From NCBI GenBank assembly GCA_022841825.1, contig JALHQT010000010.1:1-64000 (forward strand): DNA of 64,000 bases. The letters are read 5' to 3'. The stretch comes from Anaerolineae bacterium. GTDB lineage: Bacteria; Chloroflexota; Anaerolineae; Aggregatilineales; Phototrophicaceae. The notes below the pieces were generated by a model. The model was not told the DNA's origin. It did not search any database and saw nothing but the letters and a program-made list of their open reading frames with translations. This document shows, piece by piece, positions 49,284 through 56,975 of this stretch. The position numbers and the translations under genes were made by a program. How positions within the stretch are numbered: position 1 is the stretch's first letter; each line of letters starts with the position of its first letter.

Positions 49284-49916
49284 CTAGGGTGCGACCGCGA
49301 ACAGCAGGAGCGTCATCAGCGCGCCGACACATCCCCCCGCGATCACCTGGGCGACGGTGTGCCGTTTGAGTGTGATGCGCGCCGCGCCCACAATCGGGAT
49401 GAGCGGCGAAAACGCTGCCGCCGTCCCCACGCCAAACATGCCGCCCAGCGCAAAAATCGCACTGGTGATGCCGAGGGAATGCATACTGATCTGCCATCGG
49501 GTCGTCACGATCAGCATGACGATGATCTGCAACATGCTGAAGAAGGCGAAGAGCGTCACCAGCGGCGGCGCGTTCAGCAGCCAGAGCAGGACGACCGCGA
49601 GCGCCGCGCAGATGATGGTGACGAGGTAGGGGATGATGCGCTGGCGGCGCACTTTGATGTGGATGTCGGTGATCTTGCCGCGCTTGACCATGATAGCGAT
49701 ATAGACGATGGGCAGCACGCAGACCAGCACGATGTAGATGAGCGCCCAGAGCCAGGCGCGCCCCGCCCCGCGATCGGCATAAATCGCGAGCGGAACCGCC
49801 ACGACAGCCCAAACGACTGGCGGGCTGATGACATCCGAGATGACGCGCGCCCATGACCAGTCGTAATTCAGACGCCGGTGGGCAGGGGGATCCGTGAGAG
49901 GGAGTTCATTTGACAT
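49284..49916 (-). CDS. PAP2-like phosphatase-family membrane protein
   Basis: A 210-aa protein with about six membrane helices. DIHIKVRRQRIIPYLVTI (the K..RR/first phosphatase region), WQISMHSLGITSAIFALG (second, His) and AARITLKRHTVAQVIAGG (third, R..K.H) are placed as in lipid phosphate phosphatases, but the motifs are looser than in classical PAP2. It probably hydrolyses a lipid phosphate at the membrane. It is a lone gene followed by a 322-bp repeat-filled gap. Confidence 0.75.
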   Translation of the reverse strand: MSNELPLTDPPAHRRLNYDWSWARVISDVISPPVVWAVVAVPLAIYADRGAGRAWLWALIYIVLVCVLPIVYIAIMVKRGKITDIHIKVRRQRIIPYLVTIICAALAVVLLWLLNAPPLVTLFAFFSMLQIIVMLIVTTRWQISMHSLGITSAIFALGGMFGVGTAAAFSPLIPIVGAARITLKRHTVAQVIAGGCVGALMTLLLFAVAP

Positions 49917-50040
49917 GCCCTCAGTGTATCACGGCGCGCTAGGCAGGGCGATTAAAGATGGTTAACGAACAGGGGGATTAACCGCGAATACGGGACGACG
50001 CGAAGATCTTGAAACCTGTGATAGAGCGGCGGCGGACGAC

Positions 50041-50098
50041 GCGCGCGTCGCCCCTACGGACAGGGCGTGTATTCCATAGGGACGAGGCGTGCCTCGTC
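50041..50098. repeat. GTAGGG-family elements in a gene-free gap
   Basis: GCGCGTCGCCCCTAC (50041-50055) and ATAGGGACGAGGCGTGCCTCGTCCGT (50074-50099). The 322 bp between 49917 and 50238 contain no gene I can support; the small minus-strand ORFs there read through these repeats and lack ribosome-binding sites. Confidence 0.5.
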
Positions 50099-50238
50099 CG
50101 TGCTGCCCTGTATATCTTGTCTGGGCGTCCTTTGCGTCCTGGCGGTTCACTTTCTGATTGAACCGCTAGGACACCAGGAACGCCACCCATAGATTATTCG
50201 GTGTGATTGTGTTTCATCGGCACTCTGCGGTTCATGCT

Positions 50239-51060
50239 TTATGCTGCCGCCAGCACCGCCTCGCGCCCCTGACGGTTGACCGCCATCCCAATCGCCAGCC
50301 AGCCCAGCCCCATGCCGAGGAAGATGACGAACGACAGCAGATTCTCTGTGCTCTGCGGGAAAGGCTTGGCAATCCCCAAGAACATGAACAACCAACCGCT
50401 TGCTGCCATCAGCGGCAGCCCTCGGAAGGCGGGCAGCGCGGGCTTGACGACGTGCAGCACACCATACAGCGTCAGCGCGATGACATGGACGAGCGACGTC
50501 GCAAACCAGATATTCCACCAGTCGCCGTACACGGTCGAAAGCGCCACGCCCGCGCCCATCAGCACGGCGGCGACTCCCGCAACGACCAGCAGCCACTTGC
50601 CCGCCGTCCCATGCCCAGCTTCGTAGCGCATCCCCAACCCGATGCAGCCCAACCCGAATAAGATGAACGCAGGTGCGATCAGCCACAGCGACACCTGAAA
50701 AACGCCATAGTAGCTGTAATGGTCGCCCGGCTGAAGCTGGCTGAACGACGCCAGCATCCAGAACACACCGCCGACCATCAGGAGCATACCGGAGAGCTGC
50801 TTAAACGTAGACTTTGACATCCCAAACCTTCCTTTTCGTTGTTCAATTACGGTCAAGGTGAGGTCAAGCAGTGTCGAACACCACCAAAGCGCCATCCCGA
50901 TCAGCCCACGCCGCCCATACTTGTCCCGCGCCACATCACGGAAGACCTGCACCATCAGCGTGCCGTATTCGCGGCGGTAGTCCGCCGGATAGAGGATGAG
51001 CAGCGCCCGGTAGACAGACGCAGAGCGCGTAACCCAGGGGCTGGGAGTCATGCGGTTCAT
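50239..51060 (-). CDS. Membrane protein coupled to PadR regulator
   Basis: A 273-aa protein. A cytoplasmic N-terminal segment (YRALLILYPADYRREYGTLMVQVFRDVARDKYGRRG) resembles the permease-prefix domain seen in PadR-linked proteins. About seven membrane helices follow (for example QLSGMLLMVGGVFWMLASF, VSLWLIAPAFILFGLGCIG, WLLVVAGVAAVLMGAGVAL). Its ATG overlaps the PadR stop by one base (TGATG), so it is coupled to that regulator and probably controlled by it. Confidence 0.78.
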   Translation of the reverse strand: MNRMTPSPWVTRSASVYRALLILYPADYRREYGTLMVQVFRDVARDKYGRRGLIGMALWWCSTLLDLTLTVIEQRKGRFGMSKSTFKQLSGMLLMVGGVFWMLASFSQLQPGDHYSYYGVFQVSLWLIAPAFILFGLGCIGLGMRYEAGHGTAGKWLLVVAGVAAVLMGAGVALSTVYGDWWNIWFATSLVHVIALTLYGVLHVVKPALPAFRGLPLMAASGWLFMFLGIAKPFPQSTENLLSFVIFLGMGLGWLAIGMAVNRQGREAVLAAA

Positions 51061-51422
51061 CAGGTTGCGCCTCCCATAAGCCTTTTCGAGCGCGCAGCAC
51101 GCAGCAGCACCGCCATCCGTGCCGCCTCCGCTTCTGCGACCTTTTCACCGAACGAGGTCAGGCGGTAGTAGCGCCGCCGCTCGTCGTCCATCGCCGGGTC
51201 GGGGCGCTCATCGCTCTCTTCGATCAGGCGCGTGTCGATCATGCGCTTGATCGTGCCGTAGAGCGTGCCGGGTCCCATCTGGATCGCGCCGTCGGTCAGG
51301 CGCGTGACCTCCTGCATGATGCCGTAGCCGTGCTTTTCGCCATCTGCCAGCGCCAGCAGAATGTGAAAGACCGCCGGCGTCAGCGGCAGCATGTCTTGTG
51401 GGCGCAGGGTGGTGTTCGACAT
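51060..51422 (-). CDS. PadR family transcriptional regulator
   Basis: A 120-aa winged helix protein: LTPAVFHILLALADGEKHGYGIMQEVTRLTDGAIQMGPGTLYGTIKRMIDTRLIEESDERPDPAMDDERRRYYRLTSFGEKVAEAE, the PadR core with the GYxIM and P.G.TLY.TIKRM signatures. ATG 51422 with AGGAG is used rather than the track start. It is first in an operon with the membrane protein at 50239-51060. Confidence 0.9.
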   Translation of the reverse strand: MSNTTLRPQDMLPLTPAVFHILLALADGEKHGYGIMQEVTRLTDGAIQMGPGTLYGTIKRMIDTRLIEESDERPDPAMDDERRRYYRLTSFGEKVAEAEAARMAVLLRAARSKRLMGGAT

Positions 51423-51441
51423 TTGCTCTCCTGTTTCAGAA

Positions 51442-51504
51442 ACGGACACCATGAATGGTGTCCCTACGATGTTCGGTTGTAGGGACGCCATTCATGGCGT
51501 CCGT
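51442..51504. repeat. Two facing GTAGGG-family elements
   Basis: ACGGACACCATGAATGGTGTCCCTAC (51442-51467) and GTAGGGACGCCATTCATGGCGTCC (51479-51502, extended by GT). The two lie back to back, and each core is a near-perfect palindrome with its own sequence. They are in the 398-bp region 51423-51820 between padR and nuoA, which also holds the operator below and the nuo leader. No other gene there. Confidence 0.6.
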
Positions 51505-51538
51505 GCAACGCCATTCGCCGCGTCCATACATCCGTCTC

Positions 51539-51562
51539 GGATATATCCATGACAGATATAAT
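51539..51562. promoter_or_regulatory. GATATA-type operator candidate upstream of padR
   Basis: GGATATATCC is a perfect palindrome (51539-51548). A second GATATAAT follows at 51555-51562, giving two GATATA half-sites 16 bp apart, upstream of padR. It could be PadR's own operator; the assignment is inferred from position. Confidence 0.4.
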
Positions 51563-51820
51563 GAGGCGTATTGCAAAATTTGTCAAGTTTAACGTTTAGC
51601 AAATGTGTTGGCGTTCCGTTTCTGCGTGTTAAAATCCCGTTTGGAGCGGCGAACTTGCCCTGTCTTTTGCACTGGCGTTGTCATGGCACGATTGTTATAC
51701 TTGCGCCATTCGTCACAAAGTGCGCTTAGTTCGTCCTTTTTACGTTTGAATTCGTCCTGATGCGGTTACGATTGCCCTGTGCAATCGGTTTTTATTGCGG
51801 GATGCAGGAGCACAACTCCG

Positions 51821-52183
51821 ATGAATGTAGTCAACGAGTGGGCATTCATAGGCGTCTTCATGGCGGTCGCCTGGATATTCCCCACCCTCCCCATTGTGCT
51901 CGCGGCGTTCGTCAGCCCGCGTAAGCCCAATGCGATCAAGATGCAAACGTATGAGTGCGGTGTCGAAACCGTCGGTGATACCTGGGTGCAGTTCCGCGTC
52001 CAGTATTACATTCACGGGTTGGTCTTCCTGATCTTTGATGTCGAGATGATCTTCCTGTTCCCCTGGGCAATGGCGTACAACCAGCTTGATTTCTTCGCCT
52101 TTGGCGCGGGGCTGCTGTTCCTCTTTTTGCTCACGGATGGTCTGTTTTACGCCTGGTTCAAGGGCGACCTGGAATGGTCATAG
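51821..52183 (+). CDS. nuoA: NADH-quinone oxidoreductase subunit A
   Basis: A 120-aa protein with three membrane helices: WIFPTLPIVLAAFVSPRKPNAIKMQTYECGVETVGDTWVQFRVQYYIHGLVFLIFDVEMIFLFPWA, including the conserved YECG and DVEMxFLFPWA motifs (ND3). It links the membrane arm to the quinone channel. ATG 51821 has AGGAG 10 nt upstream; the track start 51779 is too long. First gene of the membrane-arm operon. Confidence 0.93.
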   Translation: MNVVNEWAFIGVFMAVAWIFPTLPIVLAAFVSPRKPNAIKMQTYECGVETVGDTWVQFRVQYYIHGLVFLIFDVEMIFLFPWAMAYNQLDFFAFGAGLLFLFLLTDGLFYAWFKGDLEWS

Positions 52184-52207
52184 GCAAGGGTTGAGGACAA
52201 TACGCCC

Positions 52208-53446
52208 ATGAATGAATGCAGAGACCTCATCAATACCCTGGCTGCCTGCCTGAGCACGAGCGGTTGGGACCCCGGGCTGGCGCAGTTCGTCCAGATTCTG
52301 CTGGGCGTCGTGCTGGTCACGCTCGCCCCGCTCATCATCGTCATCTTCCTGATCTGGGTCGAGCGCAAGTTCGCCGCCCGCATTCAGGATCGCATCGGTC
52401 CCAACCGTGTCGGTCCGTGGGGCTTGCTCCAAACGATTGCCGACGCGCTCAAGCTGATCACCAAGGAAGACATCACCCCGGCGGGCGCTGACCGCGTGGT
52501 CTTCAACCTCGCGCCGATTGTCTCGGTCGTCTCCGTCATCCTGATCTGGGCGGTCATCCCTCTCAGCCCCATCCACATCGGCGTCGATCTCGAAATTGGC
52601 GCGCTCTACTTCATCGCCGTCGGCAGCATCGGCACGCTGGCGATCATGATGGCGGGCTGGTCGAGCAACAACAAGTATGCGCTGCTCGGTGCGTTCCGCG
52701 TCGTGGCGCAGCTCGTCTCCTACGAAATCCCGTTTGTCTTCGCCATCCTCGTCCCCGTCATGCTGGCGGGCAGCATGGGGATGCAGGACATCGTCGATGC
52801 GCAGCGCGGCATGTGGTTCGCGGTGCTCTCGCCCATCGCCGCCGCCATCTTCTTCCTCTCCGCGCAGGCGGAGACGGGGCGCGCTCCTTTCGACCTGATC
52901 GAAGCGGAGTCGGAACTCGTCGCGGGCTACAACATCGAATACAGCGGCATGAAGTTCGGCTTGTTCTTCGCCGGTGAATTCGTGCATGTGCTGACCAACG
53001 CGCTCCTGCTGGTCGCGTTGTTCTTCGGCGGCTGGGTCGGTCCGTTCGTCGATCAACTGCCGATCCTCGGCTTCGTCTATATGTTTGGCAAAGCCGCGCT
53101 CTTCTATCTCTTCTCGCTGCTGCTGCGCAACACGCTGCCGCGTGTGCGCATTGACCAGATGATGAACTTCAACTGGAAGTTCCTCGTCCCGCTCTCGGTC
53201 ATCAACGTGGCGGTGGTCGCCTTCCTGCTCCAGGTGGTGCGCGCGCTCGGTCTCGCGCCCGCGTCGGGCATGGAAAACGACCTGATCGCCAATCTGCCGC
53301 AGGCGGCAGTGCTGCTGGCGGGCAACCTGGTCATCATCGCGGTCGTCTTACAGCTTCTGCGCAACGCCGGGCGGCGCGATCGTTCGGCGGAGGCGGTTGT
53401 CGTCTCCAAAGAAGACGAGATGCTGCCCGCGCAGGCAGCGCATTGA
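52208..53446 (+). CDS. nuoH: NADH-quinone oxidoreductase subunit H
   Basis: A 412-aa ND1 homologue with eight membrane helices: LIWVERKFAARIQDRIGPNRVGPWGLLQTIADALKLITKEDITP (quinone-site loop), SYEIPFVFAILVPVML, and DLIEAESELVAGYNIEYSGMKFGLFFAGEF (E-rich channel loop). It forms the quinone cavity with the hydrophilic arm. The C-terminal extension (LGLAPASGMENDLIANLPQAAVLLAGNLVII) adds one more helix. The intergenic gap after nuoA is 24 bp; the following 81 bp holds a palindrome. Confidence 0.93.
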   Translation: MNECRDLINTLAACLSTSGWDPGLAQFVQILLGVVLVTLAPLIIVIFLIWVERKFAARIQDRIGPNRVGPWGLLQTIADALKLITKEDITPAGADRVVFNLAPIVSVVSVILIWAVIPLSPIHIGVDLEIGALYFIAVGSIGTLAIMMAGWSSNNKYALLGAFRVVAQLVSYEIPFVFAILVPVMLAGSMGMQDIVDAQRGMWFAVLSPIAAAIFFLSAQAETGRAPFDLIEAESELVAGYNIEYSGMKFGLFFAGEFVHVLTNALLLVALFFGGWVGPFVDQLPILGFVYMFGKAALFYLFSLLLRNTLPRVRIDQMMNFNWKFLVPLSVINVAVVAFLLQVVRALGLAPASGMENDLIANLPQAAVLLAGNLVIIAVVLQLLRNAGRRDRSAEAVVVSKEDEMLPAQAAH

Positions 53447-53463
53447 AAACAATACGAGGGATT

Positions 53464-53491
53464 GTAGGGGCGCAATACACTGCGCCCCTAC
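53464..53491. repeat. GTAGGG-family palindrome between nuoH and nuoJ
   Basis: GTAGGGGCGCAATACACTGC and the GCCCCTAC end, imperfect at the centre. It is nearly the same core as the copy inside leuS. It lies 18 bp after the nuoH stop and 37 bp before nuoJ. Confidence 0.65.
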
Positions 53492-53527
53492 GGTCGTGTA
53501 CGGAAATCTACGTCAGGGGACGTATTT

Positions 53528-54043
53528 ATGCTTGAACTGAACGCACAAACCATCGGCTTCTTCATCTTCTCCGCTCTGATGGTCGGCGGCGGTCTGGGTG
53601 TCGTCACCAGTCGCAACCTGATCCATGGCGCGCTCTACCTGATCCTCAGTCTGTTTGGGGGCGCGGGTTTGTTCGTCCTGCTCAGTGCGCCGTTCCTCGC
53701 CGCCGTGCAAATCCTGGTGTACATCGGCGCCATCGCCATCCTCATCATCTTCGCCGTCATGCTCACACGCAGCATGACGCGCATGGGCGAGGTCTTCAAC
53801 ACGCAGTGGTGGTTGAGCGCCCTGGTCGCCATCGCGGTCTTCGCCCTGCTGGTCGTCGGCGTCATCATGCCCGTCTTCGGCGGGCTGGACATGAGCACCG
53901 TCTCGGCGGAAGTCGGCACCACGATGGAACTTGGCATCGCCCTGGTGGATGGCAACCAGTTTGTCCTGCCTTTTGAAGTGGCGTCGCTGCTCTTGACGGC
54001 AGCGATGATCGGCGCGATTGTCATCGCCCGCGACCGCGATTAG
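53528..54043 (+). CDS. nuoJ: NADH-quinone oxidoreductase subunit J
   Basis: A 171-aa ND6 homologue with five membrane helices: LMVGGGLGVVTSRNLIHGALYLILSLFGGAGLFVLL, FLAAVQILVYIGAIAILIIFAVMLT (the conserved ILVYIGAI motif of the third helix, with its pi-bulge glycine region) and GIALVDGNQFVLPFEVASLLLTAAMIGAIVIARD. ATG 53528 has AGGGGACG upstream. No nuoI precedes it, unlike the usual order. Confidence 0.92.
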   Translation: MLELNAQTIGFFIFSALMVGGGLGVVTSRNLIHGALYLILSLFGGAGLFVLLSAPFLAAVQILVYIGAIAILIIFAVMLTRSMTRMGEVFNTQWWLSALVAIAVFALLVVGVIMPVFGGLDMSTVSAEVGTTMELGIALVDGNQFVLPFEVASLLLTAAMIGAIVIARDRD

Positions 54044-54054
54044 GAGTGAGTCTG

Positions 54055-54363
54055 ATGGTTCCATTGTGGATGTACTTACTGGTAGCGGCGGCGTTGTTCG
54101 CCATCGGCACTTATGGGGTGCTTTCGCGGCGTAACGCGGTGGCAATCCTGATGAGCGTCGAGCTGATGTTGAGCGCCGTCAATATCAACCTGGTCGCCTT
54201 CTGGCGCTATCAGTCGCCGCTGGAGATGTCCGGGCAGGCGTTCGCCGCATTCGTCTTTGTCGTGGCGGCGGCAGAGGCAGCCGTCGGTCTGGCGATCATC
54301 ATCGCCGTTTACCGCAGCCGCCGCTCCGTCATCGTCGAAGATGTCAATCTGTTGCAGGGCTAA
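54055..54363 (+). CDS. nuoK: NADH-quinone oxidoreductase subunit K
   Basis: A 102-aa ND4L homologue with three membrane helices: LWMYLLVAAALFAIGTYGVLSRRNAVAILMSVELMLSAVNINLVAF holds both conserved glutamate positions (SVELM here, AEAAVGLAI later). ATG 54055 has GGAG 8 nt upstream and gives the normal length; the track's GTG 54046 would leave the GGAG inside the start region. Confidence 0.93.
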   Translation: MVPLWMYLLVAAALFAIGTYGVLSRRNAVAILMSVELMLSAVNINLVAFWRYQSPLEMSGQAFAAFVFVVAAAEAAVGLAIIIAVYRSRRSVIVEDVNLLQG

Positions 54364-54372
54364 AGGGAGTGG

Positions 54373-54454
54373 AAAGTTAGAAGTGAAAAGTTAAGAGTGC
54401 AAACCCGTGACCTCACGCGCAAGACTTTTAGCTTTCAACTTTCAACTTTTAACT
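54373..54454. repeat. AT-rich inverted repeat between nuoK and nuoL
   Basis: AAAGTTAGAAGTGAAAAGTTAAGAG and CTTTTAGCTTTCAACTTTCAACTTTTAACT form long imperfect complementary arms made of (T)TAAAAGTT- and GAAAGTT-type words, around a central CCGTGACCTCACG. This kind of stem is distinct from the GTAGGG family. Confidence 0.6.
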
Positions 54455-54468
54455 GAAGGAACGACTTC

Positions 54469-56925
54469 ATGGATTTGAGCTTATTTCTCACCGACCGCAA
54501 CTGGATGCCCTGGCTCATCCCCGCGGGACCGCTGCTGGCTTTTCTGGTCATCACCCTGATCACGAATCGCAGCCGTCTGATGCCCGCGACGAGCCACGAC
54601 TACAGCGGCGATGGTCAGCACCCGGAATACCCGAACCTGGCGGTGCACGTCGTCACCCCGCTTGGGCGTGTCGCCTCCATCGTGGTCGGCTTGAGCGGCA
54701 TCATCGCCGCCTGGCTGATTAGCTGGAGCATCGTCGGCTACACCTTCGGCATCGAAGACTTCGGCAAGAAAGTCCTCGAAAGCGCTGTGACCTGGATGAA
54801 TACCGGCACGACCACCTTCGAGATGGGCGTCCTGGTCGATCCGCTCACATCGATCATGCTCGTCATGGTGCCGCTGGCGTGTCTGTGCATCTTCATCTAC
54901 GCCATCGGCTACATGGCGCATGACCCGCGCCAGGCACGCTTCTTCAGCCTGATCTCGCTGTTCGCGGGGGCGATGCTCACACTCGTCGTCGCCGACAACC
55001 TGCTGCTGCTGTTCGTCGGCTGGGAAATCATGGGCTTGTGCTCGTTCATGCTGATCGGCTTCTGGTACGAAAAACCGAGCGCCTACAAAGCCGCCGTCAA
55101 AGCATTCACCACCACCCGCGTCGCCGATGTTATCATGCTGCTCGGCATCGCCTACCTCTATTTCACGACGGGTACGCTCTCGTTCCGCGAAATCCTCTAT
55201 AACGAGGAAGTCCTGAGCGCGCTGTCACAAACCCCCGCAATCATCTTCGGCGGCATCAGCGCCGCCAGCCTGATCGGCGTCTTCCTGATCATCGGCACCA
55301 TCGGCAAGTCGGCACAGTGGCCCATGCACGTCTGGCTGCCCGACGCGATGGAAGGACCCACCCCCGTCAGCGCGATGATCCATGCCGCCGCGATGGTCTC
55401 GGCAGGCGTCTACGCCATCATCCGCATGTATCCGCTGCTCGAAGCAGGCGCGCACCCGCACAGCGGCGAGTTTAATTCGCCGCTGATGCTGATGGCGATC
55501 ATCGGCGCGGTCACGGCATTGTTCGCGGCGACCATCGCGGTCGCGCAAAACGACGTGAAGCGCGTGCTGGCGTACTCGACGATTTCGCAGCTCGGCTTCA
55601 TGGTCGCGGCGCTCGGCATTGGCGCGTATGTCGCCGCCACCTTCCACCTGATCACGCACGCCTTCTTCAAGGCGTTGTTGTTTATGGCATCCGGCGCGGT
55701 CATTCACGGCATGGAGCACGGGCATCACCACGCCCACGCGCACGGGCATGACCATGACGACGAGCATGACCATGCGCACGCACATGACGATCATGGGCAT
55801 GGCGTCGTGATGGAACATGACGAACACGGGCATCCCATCGCGGTCGCGCAGGATGCGCACGGCATGGCGCTCGTCGAGGCACACGGGCACGCGGCGCAAC
55901 CGTATGTCGAGCTGCCCGTCGCCTCGCAAAAAGAGGGCGCGTTCGACGCCCAGGACATGATGAACATGGGCGGTCTGCGCAAGACGATGCCCGTGACCTG
56001 GATCACCTTCCTGATTGGTGGTCTTTCGCTGGCGGGCTTCCCGCTCATCACGGCGGGCTTCTGGTCGAAGGACGAAATTCTGCTCGACGGATGGGTCGGG
56101 CTGAGCGAGGGCTTTGGTCCGCACGCGCTGGTCTTCATCTGCCTGGCGCTGGCAGCGTTCCTGACCGCCTTCTACACCGCGCGCCAGCTCTCGCTGACCT
56201 TCCTGGGCGAGCCGCGCACCGACGCCGCCAAACACGCCAACCTGGGCAAGGGCATCGTCTCCGCGACGATGACGCTGCCGCTCATCATCCTGGCGGTCTT
56301 CGCGCTGTTTGCGGGCTTCGTCGGCGTCCATCCTGACTTCCCGATCCTGGGCGGCATCTTCTCGCCCAACCGCGAAATCCCCTTCAAGGAATTCCTGGGT
56401 TACACGCTGCTGGAAAAGCCAGAACTGGTGCCCTTCAGCATCATCGCGCCGCTGGCATCGTTCGCCGTCGCGCTCGGGGGTCTGGCGCTCGGCTTCTGGA
56501 TGTACGCGCGCCAGCCGCTCAAGGCGGGAGAAGTGGACCCGATGGTGCGCATCCTCGGTCCGGTCTATCCTGTTCTCAGGAACAAGTATTACTTCGACGA
56601 ACTCTACACGGCGATCTTCATCAAGCCTTCGCAGTGGTTCGCCAAAGAGGTGGCGTATGTCTTCCTCGATAAGGGCGTCATCGACGGCTTCCTGCATCTG
56701 GTCGCCCGCGTCTTCACCTGGATCGGCGACTTGATCAAGGTGCTGAACCTGTGGCTGATCGACGGCTTCGGCGACGGCATCCCGGAGATGGTGCAGCGCA
56801 GCGGTTCGTGGCTCAAGCGTATTCAGACCGGGCGCGTGCAGCAGTATATGCTGGTGATCACGCTTGCGCTGGTTGTAATCGCGATCATCTTCGCGTTGTC
56901 ATCGGGCGTTCTGGCAGCACCGTAA
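54469..56925 (+). CDS. nuoL: NADH-quinone oxidoreductase subunit L, with His-rich loop
   Basis: An 818-aa ND5 homologue, against about 610-680 residues usual. Proton-channel residues are present: WEIMGLCSFMLIGFWYE (Glu), TIGKSAQWPMHVWLPDAMEGPTPVSA (Lys), MGGLRKTMP and GFWSKDEIL. Two features are unusual. A His/Asp-rich insertion of about 75 residues (about 415-490; GHHHAHAHGHDHDDEHDHAHAHDDHGHG) sits after SGAVIHGMEH in a loop near the predicted surface. The C-terminal part after MGGLRK is about 100 residues longer than in E. coli, as needed for a longer lateral helix. It pumps protons at the distal end of the membrane arm. Confidence 0.93.
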   Translation: MDLSLFLTDRNWMPWLIPAGPLLAFLVITLITNRSRLMPATSHDYSGDGQHPEYPNLAVHVVTPLGRVASIVVGLSGIIAAWLISWSIVGYTFGIEDFGKKVLESAVTWMNTGTTTFEMGVLVDPLTSIMLVMVPLACLCIFIYAIGYMAHDPRQARFFSLISLFAGAMLTLVVADNLLLLFVGWEIMGLCSFMLIGFWYEKPSAYKAAVKAFTTTRVADVIMLLGIAYLYFTTGTLSFREILYNEEVLSALSQTPAIIFGGISAASLIGVFLIIGTIGKSAQWPMHVWLPDAMEGPTPVSAMIHAAAMVSAGVYAIIRMYPLLEAGAHPHSGEFNSPLMLMAIIGAVTALFAATIAVAQNDVKRVLAYSTISQLGFMVAALGIGAYVAATFHLITHAFFKALLFMASGAVIHGMEHGHHHAHAHGHDHDDEHDHAHAHDDHGHGVVMEHDEHGHPIAVAQDAHGMALVEAHGHAAQPYVELPVASQKEGAFDAQDMMNMGGLRKTMPVTWITFLIGGLSLAGFPLITAGFWSKDEILLDGWVGLSEGFGPHALVFICLALAAFLTAFYTARQLSLTFLGEPRTDAAKHANLGKGIVSATMTLPLIILAVFALFAGFVGVHPDFPILGGIFSPNREIPFKEFLGYTLLEKPELVPFSIIAPLASFAVALGGLALGFWMYARQPLKAGEVDPMVRILGPVYPVLRNKYYFDELYTAIFIKPSQWFAKEVAYVFLDKGVIDGFLHLVARVFTWIGDLIKVLNLWLIDGFGDGIPEMVQRSGSWLKRIQTGRVQQYMLVITLALVVIAIIFALSSGVLAAP

Positions 56926-56933
56926 CGTAATCG

Positions 56934-56962
56934 GCAGGGGCGACCCGTTGGGTCGCGCCTGC
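56934..56962. repeat. GTAGGG-family-like palindrome between nuoL and nuoM
   Basis: GCAGGGGCGACCCGTTGGGTCGCGCCTGC, a near-perfect stem with GC instead of GT at the end, 9 bp after the nuoL stop and 14 bp before the nuoM start. Confidence 0.55.
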
Positions 56963-56975
56963 ACGGGGGTAATCC

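Noticed and set aside
51600-51820. Promoter for the nuo operon (TTGTCA...TATACT)
   Set aside because: Spacing between the boxes is only about 12 nt, too short to call.
55225-56697. 490-aa minus-strand ORF opposite nuoL
   Set aside because: Charged shadow ORF created by GC-rich codons of nuoL.
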